From positions 1,550,001-1,614,000 of the forward strand of contig OZ253540.1 in assembly GCA_965262485.1 (NCBI GenBank): DNA of 64,000 nucleotides. The letters run 5' to 3'. A model generated the notes under the pieces. The model made no database searches. It saw only the letters and a program-made list of their open reading frames with translations, and had not been told where the DNA came from. Numbering within the stretch: position 1 is the first letter of the stretch; every line of letters starts with the position of its first letter. The translations under genes were made by a program, and so were the position numbers. This DNA comes from Bin87 sp965262485. Lineage in GTDB: Bacteria > Chloroflexota > Dehalococcoidia > Lucifugimonadales > UBA3495. Below, piece by piece: positions 58,630 through 64,000 of this stretch.

Positions 58630-60489
58630 CTATTCGACGGTTACTGACTTGGCCAGATTCCGGGGTTGATCAACGTCGCAACCGCGTCGCAAAGCGATGT
58701 GGTACGCCAGAAGTTGCAGCGGGACGGTTGCCAACAACGGGGTCAGGTGTTCCGGAGAATCCGGCAGATACACCGCACCATCGACTACATGAGCCAGATG
58801 GTCGTCACCCTGGGTCAGAACTGCGATCACGGTTCCGTCCCGAGCTTTCACTTCCTGCACGTTGTTGACCATTTTGTCGTACAACTGCCCGCGACAGGCG
58901 ATCGCCAACGTCGGCATTTCGCGGTCAATGAGTGCGATGGGCCCGTGCTTCATTTCGCCAGCGGGATGCGCCTCGGCATGGATGTAGCTGATCTCCTTGA
59001 GCTTCAACGCTCCCTCCGCAGCTATTGGGGCATTGATGCCGCGGGCCAGATAAAGGAAATTTCGACTGTTGTAGTGCCGACGAGCCAAATCTTCCAGGGG
59101 GGCAGTATCACTTACTATGTTGGAAAGGTGTCCGGGCACACGAGCCAGTTCGTCAACCAATTGACGCCTGACGGTGGCGCCCAGATGGCCATTGGCTTCG
59201 CCCAGCCGCATCGCCAACAGATTTAGAATCGTGAGCGAAGATGTGAAAGTCTTGGTGCTGGCGACACCGATTTCTACGCCGGAACGCATCAGGAGTGTGT
59301 CATCGGCCAACCGACACGCCTGACTGGCGGCGGCGTTGGATATTGTCGCCAACCGCGCGCGGCTACGTCGCACCATTTCCATGGCGGCCACCGTATCTGC
59401 GGTTTCGCCCGACTGACCGATGGCTACCACCAACGTCCGTTCGTCCAGCCGGGGGTTTCGATAGCGGTATTCGGAGGCAGATTCCGCCTCTGCGGGGAGG
59501 CCGGCGAATTGCTCAATGAGATGCCTGCCCACCTGGGCGGCATGCAGGCTGGTCCCGCAACCAATCAACATCACCTTTTGCAAACGGCTGATGTCAACGT
59601 CGGAAAGCTGGAGATCGGGCAACGTTACTCGCCCACCGGAGAAGTCCACGCGGTCGCGCATGGCGGCGACCACGGCCTGCGGCTGCTCCATGATTTCTTT
59701 GAGCATGAAGTGCCGGTAACCGCCCCGGTCAACGAGCACGTCTTCAAGCGACACTGTCAGCAGAGGTTTGTCGATGCGGTTGCCCAATCGATCCAGAAAA
59801 GTTACGCCGGAGCGGGTAACCACCGCGGCCTCCCCGTCGTCCAGGAATCCTACCGGGAGGGAGCCGCGTTCTCCGATGATGGGCAACAATGCGGGCAAGT
59901 CGCTGGATATGATTCCCTGGCCATCGTGATAGGCCACTGCGACCCCGCCGGCGTGTCCCAACCGCAAGGCGCAAATGCTGTCGTCGCTGCCCTCCAGCAC
60001 GGCAACCACCGCCTGCGGTCCCTGGACCTGGTCGCTCAAACTCAGCACTGCGCTGGACAGGCTCAGACCGGATCCGAGGCCCTCTTCGATCAGGTGCGCG
60101 ATAACTTCGGTATCGGTTTCAGACCGGAACACATGCCCACGCTGAATCAGGTCGGATTTCAACGGCAGGTAGTTTTCGACGATGCCATTGTGCGCCACCG
60201 CGACGCGCCCGGTGCAATCGGTATGGGGATGAGCGTTGGCTTCCGATGGACGTCCGTGGGTGGCCCAGCGAGTATGTCCGAGTGCGGCAGAGCCGGTGGG
60301 GTCGGGGCGGTCTGAATTTTCGGTGAGGCCCAAGACCCGGCCGACGGTTTTCCGCAGGAGGAGGCCCTCGTCGGGGTCCAACACGGCTACTCCCGCGCTG
60401 TCGTATCCGCGATATTCAAGGCGACGGAGCCCCTCCAGGACAATGGGCCATGCCGGACGATTGCCGACATAGCCGACTATACCGCACAT
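58630..60489 (-). CDS. glmS: Glutamine-fructose-6-phosphate aminotransferase
   Basis: A 619-residue enzyme. The N-terminal glutaminase begins MCGIVGYVGNRPAW with catalytic Cys2, and contains HTRWATHGRPSEANAHPH. Two SIS sugar-isomerase domains follow (MLIGCGTSLHAAQVGRHLIE; YLARGINAPIAAEGALKLKE) and the C terminus is DQPRNLAKSVTVE, as in all GlmS. It makes glucosamine-6-phosphate for envelope sugars. yvcK is six bases upstream on the same strand. No glmS ribozyme was recognised in the short spacer. Confidence 0.97.
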   Translation of the reverse strand: MCGIVGYVGNRPAWPIVLEGLRRLEYRGYDSAGVAVLDPDEGLLLRKTVGRVLGLTENSDRPDPTGSAALGHTRWATHGRPSEANAHPHTDCTGRVAVAHNGIVENYLPLKSDLIQRGHVFRSETDTEVIAHLIEEGLGSGLSLSSAVLSLSDQVQGPQAVVAVLEGSDDSICALRLGHAGGVAVAYHDGQGIISSDLPALLPIIGERGSLPVGFLDDGEAAVVTRSGVTFLDRLGNRIDKPLLTVSLEDVLVDRGGYRHFMLKEIMEQPQAVVAAMRDRVDFSGGRVTLPDLQLSDVDISRLQKVMLIGCGTSLHAAQVGRHLIEQFAGLPAEAESASEYRYRNPRLDERTLVVAIGQSGETADTVAAMEMVRRSRARLATISNAAASQACRLADDTLLMRSGVEIGVASTKTFTSSLTILNLLAMRLGEANGHLGATVRRQLVDELARVPGHLSNIVSDTAPLEDLARRHYNSRNFLYLARGINAPIAAEGALKLKEISYIHAEAHPAGEMKHGPIALIDREMPTLAIACRGQLYDKMVNNVQEVKARDGTVIAVLTQGDDHLAHVVDGAVYLPDSPEHLTPLLATVPLQLLAYHIALRRGCDVDQPRNLAKSVTVE

Positions 60490-60495
60490 AACAGG

Positions 60496-61638
60496 CTAAC
60501 AGTCCTCGGGAGGAGCGCCGCGGGCGACCAGCGTTCCGGCCGGCCTGGGCGCGGAGTTGTTGAGCGTCATGGATTCCATGTCGTATTGATCGCCGAAAAA
60601 CATGGAATGCTCGAAATCGTCGCAATCCAGAATCGGAGCGTTGGCGGTGTCCGCGTGCTTTGCGACGTTGTCGGCAACCACCAATTCCATGATTACTTCC
60701 GCCAGAGCCGTTGGATCGTGGCGCAGGAAAACTCCTGGCGCAAGCAAGGGCCTTTCTACGATGCGATTAACAAAAGGCAGGCAGGACGCTTCGTCCAGGG
60801 CCACCGGGTATTGTCCATCGGAGGCATATCGTTCCAACATCCGGCGCGGGAAAGGCCGGTTGTTGAATACCAGGTAGTCCATGGGACGGCGAGTACCCAA
60901 ATACGCGGTTATTACCGACAGGAAATCGGAGGCGCGGAACCCGTCGCTCTCGCCTGGTTTGGTCATAAGATTGCAAACGTGGATCTTGGTGGCCTGAGAC
61001 TCGTCGATAGCCCGCGCCACTTCCTCAACCAGCAAATTAGGCAACACGCTGGTGTAGATATCTCCGGGCCCCAGAACTATCGCGTCCGCGGCGGCAATTG
61101 CGTCCAGCACCGGAGGGTACACATAGGCTCGGGGGTTCAGGTACACGTAGTCGATGCCGATATCGAGCTTATGATTTCGCAAGTCGATGGCAGATTCGCC
61201 AATGAGTTCGCTGCCGTCATACAGCCGGGCGCACAGGTTCGATTGCGTCAATGTTACCGGCAGCACGGTCCCAGTGATGCCCAGCATACGAGAGGCCTGT
61301 TCAATGGCGGTAATGGTGTTACCCGTAACTTCGGTAAGAGCGGCCAGCAGAAGGTTTCCAAAGCTATGCCCGTTGAGCCCGTCGCCAGCGGAAAAACGGA
61401 ACTCGAAGAGGCGCCGCATCAGGTTGCCGGCTTCGCCTTCGTCGGCTAGAGCCATCAGGCACCGGCGCAAGTCCCCTGGGGGCAGATGACCCAATTCGTC
61501 CCGGAGCCGACCACTGCTGCCGCCGCTGTCCGTCATGGCGACGATAGCGGTGAGATGACAATCCTGAGTGCGAAGGCCGGTCAGGGTAGTGTGGTTGCCA
61601 GTGCCCCCGCCGACGACGACAATGTTTTTTCTGCTCAT
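60496..61638 (-). CDS. yvcK: Gluconeogenesis factor / uridine-diphosphate-sugar binding protein YvcK
   Basis: A 380-residue CofD/YvcK fold protein. IVVVGGGTGNHTTLTGLR opens the Rossmann fold; TDSGGSSGRLRDELGHLPPGDLRRCL, LGPGDIYTSVLPNLLV and NLMTKPGESDGFRASDF are YvcK signatures. YvcK proteins bind UDP-sugars and control use of carbon for the cell wall, in line with the glmS gene just downstream. CofD (F420 synthesis) is the alternative within this fold, but the PPGDLR and TKPGE motifs favour YvcK. Confidence 0.9.
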   Translation of the reverse strand: MSRKNIVVVGGGTGNHTTLTGLRTQDCHLTAIVAMTDSGGSSGRLRDELGHLPPGDLRRCLMALADEGEAGNLMRRLFEFRFSAGDGLNGHSFGNLLLAALTEVTGNTITAIEQASRMLGITGTVLPVTLTQSNLCARLYDGSELIGESAIDLRNHKLDIGIDYVYLNPRAYVYPPVLDAIAAADAIVLGPGDIYTSVLPNLLVEEVARAIDESQATKIHVCNLMTKPGESDGFRASDFLSVITAYLGTRRPMDYLVFNNRPFPRRMLERYASDGQYPVALDEASCLPFVNRIVERPLLAPGVFLRHDPTALAEVIMELVVADNVAKHADTANAPILDCDDFEHSMFFGDQYDMESMTLNNSAPRPAGTLVARGAPPEDC

Positions 61639-61786
61639 CCGCCAGCTAATAGCGCCTTTATGGGAGTCGGAAACGGTCGGTGTTCGGCTGCTGCAGTATA
61701 TTCGATCTTATCGCAACAATCACGTCAGTATATTGAGTGAGGCGATGGAGTGTCAATGCCGACAGTTCCTCGCGCGTACCCCCACC

Positions 61787-61793
61787 TGTCATT
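61787..61793. repeat. Left fragment of interrupted palindromic repeat R3
   Basis: TGTCATT preceded by CCCCCACC, the same context as left of R2 (14068). The expected continuation TGCGAGGAGCG is found at 63923, on the far side of the IS110 element, which dates the repeat as older than the insertion. Confidence 0.7.
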
Positions 61794-61941
61794 TGTATGT
61801 TGTATATGCCTTGCAGATGGGCCAATCTGTGAGGCGGGCGCGAGGGGCGCGTCGTCTGTCATTGGGTGAGCTGGGCCTGAGAACCTGTCTACGATCTCTG
61901 AAATAGGTTAAGTTGAGACTATCACCAGGGGAGGGGTAATC

Positions 61942-62322
61942 ATGTCTCATTCCTATCCCAGCGACATCAGCCGGGAGCAATTCGCCCGGATTCTGCCGAC
62001 GTTGGAGTCGGCCCGCCGCCGGACCAAGCCCCGCACCGTGGACTTGTACGACGTTTTCTGCGGCGTACTGTACCTCTTGAAAAGCGGCTGCCAGTGGCGA
62101 ATGCTGCCCGCGGATTTCCCAAACTGGCGCACTTGCTACCAGTATTTCCGGCAATGGAGCGAGCGGCCCGGCCCGGAGCAGGATTCCATTCTGGAACAAG
62201 TCCTAAAAAAAATCGGTTGGCGAGGCCCGACAAAGCAATGGACGGAAAAAGCAGACCAGCTTCTGCATCGTGGACTCCCAGAGCGTCAAGAACACGGACA
62301 CCGCCGAGCAGAAGGGCTATGA
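61942..62322 (+). CDS. IS5-family transposase, first frame (OrfA)
   Basis: 126 residues. MSHSYPSDISREQFARILPT and YDVFCGVLYLLKSGCQWRML are the N-terminal DUF4096-type domain of IS5/IS427 transposases. True homology ends near LEQVLKKIG at a run of eight A (62205-62212); after it the frame is out of register (RGPTKQWTEK). Fusion with OrfB would need a shift of one base at that run. Confidence 0.88.
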   Translation: MSHSYPSDISREQFARILPTLESARRRTKPRTVDLYDVFCGVLYLLKSGCQWRMLPADFPNWRTCYQYFRQWSERPGPEQDSILEQVLKKIGWRGPTKQWTEKADQLLHRGLPERQEHGHRRAEGL

Positions 62323-62734
62323 CGCGGGCAAGAAGGTATCCGGAATCAAGCGACACATCGCGGTGGACACGCAAGGATTGCCCCATGCGATCCACATAAC
62401 CACGGCCAACGTCACCGACCGGGCTGGGGCTTTGGCGATGTTTGACCGGCGCCGGGACGGCCTCAGTCAGGTGCAGAACGTGCTGGTGGACGGGGGTTAC
62501 ACTGGGGAACCCTTTGCCGCTGGGGTGCAAAGCCGGCTGGGAGCGTCGGTGGAGGTGGTGAAACGCAGCGAACTGCACACCTTCGTGGTGCTGCCGAAGC
62601 GGTGGGTAGTGGAACGGTCTTTCGCCTGGCTGGAGAAGTGCCGCCGCCTCTGGAAGAACTGCGAAAGAAAGCTCAATACCAGCCTGCAAATGGTGGTGCT
62701 TGCCTTCACGGTGCTAATCCTGAAAAGATCGTAG
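62207..62734 (+). CDS. IS5-family transposase, second frame (OrfB)
   Basis: Catalytic DDE part. Read from the A run: KKSVGEARQSNGRKKQTSFC, then IVDSQSVKNTD (first Asp), VLVDGGYTGEPF (second Asp) and WVVERSFAWLEKCRRLWKNC (Glu). It has no start of its own at the proper place (a GTG at 62270 would begin right at the catalytic Asp), so it is made by frameshifting or slippage at the eight-A run. Complete catalytic triad, so possibly active. Confidence 0.88.
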   Translation, partial: KKSVGEARQSNGRKKQTSFCIVDSQSVKNTDTAEQKGYDAGKKVSGIKRHIAVDTQGLPHAIHITTANVTDRAGALAMFDRRRDGLSQVQNVLVDGGYTGEPFAAGVQSRLGASVEVVKRSELHTFVVLPKRWVVERSFAWLEKCRRLWKNCERKLNTSLQMVVLAFTVLILKRS

Positions 62735-62878
62735 ACAGGCTCTGAGGTCCAGGCTGCACCGACTCGCAGTAAGACACCCCTCACGCCGCCGGTGGTCGCT
62801 CCGAACAGATTCACGGGCCTGAGCCCGCATTGCAAGTGTGGAGGACCACCGCATTATCACATCTGGGAGGTCTCAAAG

Positions 62879-63871
62879 ATGAAGACGCCAAAGATGAAGA
62901 CCATGGAAGGTAGCGCAGTGGAAGGCGGCGCAGTGGTGGGCATTGACGTCAGCAAAGCCAGCCTGGACGTGTCGGTGTCGGCTGGCCCGGCGCGTCGCTT
63001 TGCCAACACCGAGGAGGGCATCGCCGATCTGTTGCAATTGTTGGAGGCGCAGGAGGTCGCGCAGGTGGTGTGTGAACCCACCGGGGGCTATGAACTCCAG
63101 TTGGTCAACCGGTTGCGGGCCGGGGGACTGGGGGTGCACCAGGCCCACCCCAACCAGGTGCGGGATTTCGCCCGGGCCGCTGGCCACCTGGCGAAGACTG
63201 ACGCCCTGGACGCCCAGACGCTGTCGCGTTACGGCCAGGTGTTTGAACCCCCGGACACCCCGCAGCCGGAGCCGGAACGTGAGGAACTGCGGGATTTGCT
63301 GCGCCGCCGCCAGCAGCTGGTGGAACAGCGAGTGCAGGAGCTGAACCGGCGCAACCAGGGAACCTCCCGCAAGGCCCGGGCTTCCACCGCCCGCCACATC
63401 GCCTGGCTGGACCAGGAGATCGCCCAGCTGGATGAGGAGTACCAGGCCGCGTTGCAGAGCAGCGAGTCCCTGGCCCAACGCGCCGCCTTGTACCGCAGCG
63501 TGCCGGGCGTAGGGCCGCTCACCGCCGCCACCCTGACCGCCGAGCTGCCGGAACTGGGACAATACGACGGGAAGGCCCTGACCTCCCTGGTGGGACTGGC
63601 GCCCTGGTCTCGGGACAGTGGCCGGAAGCGGGGCCAGCGCACCATCCGGGGCGGTCGCGGCGTAGTGCGCCGGGCCTTGTACATGGCGGCCCTGGCGGCG
63701 ACACGCGGCCAGGGGAGCTTGCCTGATTTCTACCGTCAGCTGCGGCAACGTGGCAAAACTGGCAAAGTGGCGCTGGTGGCCGTGATGCGCAAACTGCTGT
63801 TGCAACTGAACGCCGTGGCCCGCCGCGGAACCCCCTGGACACAAACCCCCGGGGTACAACAACCCGGATAG
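62879..63871 (+). CDS. IS110-family transposase
   Basis: 330 residues. The RuvC-like DEDD domain shows GIDVSKASLDVSVS (Asp), VCEPTGGYE (Glu) and AKTDALDAQTLSRY (Asp, Asp); the transposase_20 domain has YRSVPGVGPLTAATLTAELP and SLVGLAPWSRDSGRKRGQR, with the catalytic serine expected in this part. ATG at 62879 follows GGGAGG by seven bases; the frame stays open 87 bases further up into the non-coding end. The gene looks intact. Confidence 0.93.
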   Translation: MKTPKMKTMEGSAVEGGAVVGIDVSKASLDVSVSAGPARRFANTEEGIADLLQLLEAQEVAQVVCEPTGGYELQLVNRLRAGGLGVHQAHPNQVRDFARAAGHLAKTDALDAQTLSRYGQVFEPPDTPQPEPEREELRDLLRRRQQLVEQRVQELNRRNQGTSRKARASTARHIAWLDQEIAQLDEEYQAALQSSESLAQRAALYRSVPGVGPLTAATLTAELPELGQYDGKALTSLVGLAPWSRDSGRKRGQRTIRGGRGVVRRALYMAALAATRGQGSLPDFYRQLRQRGKTGKVALVAVMRKLLLQLNAVARRGTPWTQTPGVQQPG

Positions 63872-63922
63872 AACCATCCCACCTCCAAACCCGCAAAAAG
63901 GCTTGACACCCAACACAGATAC

Positions 63923-64000
63923 TGCGAGGAGCGCAGCGACGTGGCAATCTCGTTGAGGCTGAACACACGCCGGCAAACCACCGGTGCTACGGCGACGCGA
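63923..64000. repeat. Right fragment of palindromic repeat R3, continues past window
   Basis: TGCGAGGAGCGCAGCGACGT followed by GGCAATCTCGTTGAGGCTGA, the same order as in R2, with a few changes near the end (ACCACCGGTGC versus ATCACCATTGC). The element is cut off by the window end. Confidence 0.8.

Larger units (their letters stand above)
61881..62742 (+). mobile_element. IS5-family element (IS427/IS1031-like), 862 bases
   Basis: 17-base terminal repeats GAACCTGTCTACGATCT at 61881-61897 and AGATCGTAGACAGGCTC at 62726-62742 (one mismatch). The target duplication is TGA at 61878-61880 and 62743-62745, of the TNA type used by IS1031-group elements. It contains two overlapping transposase frames. 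It is inserted in the left non-coding end of the IS110 element. Confidence 0.9.
61794..62878 (+). ncRNA. Possible bridge-RNA region of the IS110 element, interrupted by IS5
   Basis: IS110 elements express a bridge RNA from a non-coding end that pairs with target and donor. Here the left end comprises 61794-61880 and 62746-62878, split by the IS5 element. The right part can fold (CGGTGGTC at 62790 with GACCACCG at 62844). The left part contains CTGTCATTG at 61856-61864, identical to nine bases spanning the insertion point. RNA expression is inference from the family. Confidence 0.35.
61794..63922 (+). mobile_element. IS110-family insertion sequence with nested IS5-family element
   Basis: The repeat R3 is cut between CAT and TGCGAGG; everything between is the inserted DNA. 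Subtracting the inner IS5 element and its duplication leaves about 1264 bases: a ~220-base left non-coding end, a 330-codon transposase and a ~50-base right end. There are no inverted repeats or target duplication, as expected for IS110 elements. Boundaries are set by comparison with R2 to within one base. Confidence 0.75.

Overview
The window looks like part of a chromosome from an uncultivated bacterium, most likely Chloroflexota of the SAR202/Dehalococcoidia kind. This rests on gene content only: an F420-type luciferase-like oxidoreductase, a molybdenum hydroxylase operon, paired FmdB-type zinc ribbons, a translin-family protein, a zinc-ribbon/PQQ-propeller membrane protein, short palindromic repeats and moderately high GC. 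No rRNA, tRNA or CRISPR array was found.

Layout. 1-10 kb: partial transketolase N-terminal subunit, then an overlapping run of amidohydrolase, TDG/Mug glycosylase, RNA 2',3'-cyclic phosphodiesterase and AlkA; opposite them ffh and a two-gene ABC exporter; then sbcC and a flavin-binding protein interrupted by one TGA. 10-16.4 kb: a CoxM-CoxS-CoxL-type hydroxylase operon and a 701-residue three-domain fusion (DapA-like aldolase, MfnB-like furan synthase, TusA-like domain). 16.5-20.7 kb: a decayed propeller/Ig lipoprotein gene with frameshifts and a 34-bp perfect palindrome, a transposase relic, then mutM with a MITE touching its start codon. 20.7-26.8 kb: ileS, thiD, a GYD protein, a luciferase-like oxidoreductase and a cupin. 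27.2-38 kb: two oligopeptide-type ABC modules. The first (binding protein plus two permeases) lies between direct repeats made of a permease 3' end and the next lipoprotein leader; the second also has both ATPases and ends at a strong terminator. 38-45 kb: a PQQ-propeller membrane protein, a UGSC-type protein whose in-frame UGA probably encodes selenocysteine, its partner gene, a DUF2071 gene without a clear start, translin, thiE and two FmdB zinc ribbons. 45-61.6 kb: polA, a CitE-like lyase, folB, a SagB-like double nitroreductase, a TPR protein, a GT2 glycosyltransferase, lysC, thrB, a phosphonoacetate-hydrolase-like enzyme, a TreT-like glycosyltransferase, uppP, glmS and yvcK. 61.8-64 kb: an IS5-family element nested in the left end of an IS110-family element, itself inserted in a genomic palindromic repeat.

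Together: DNA repair is well represented (TDG/Mug, AlkA, MutM, PolA with proofreading residues, SbcC). The lysC-thrB pair gives the start of threonine synthesis. glmS, yvcK and uppP point to cell-envelope supply. thiD and thiE give part of thiamine synthesis. The most unusual items are the DapA-MfnB-TusA fusion, the UGSC selenoprotein pair, the direct-repeat-flanked transporter cassette and the nested IS110/IS5 insertion that splits the likely bridge-RNA region.
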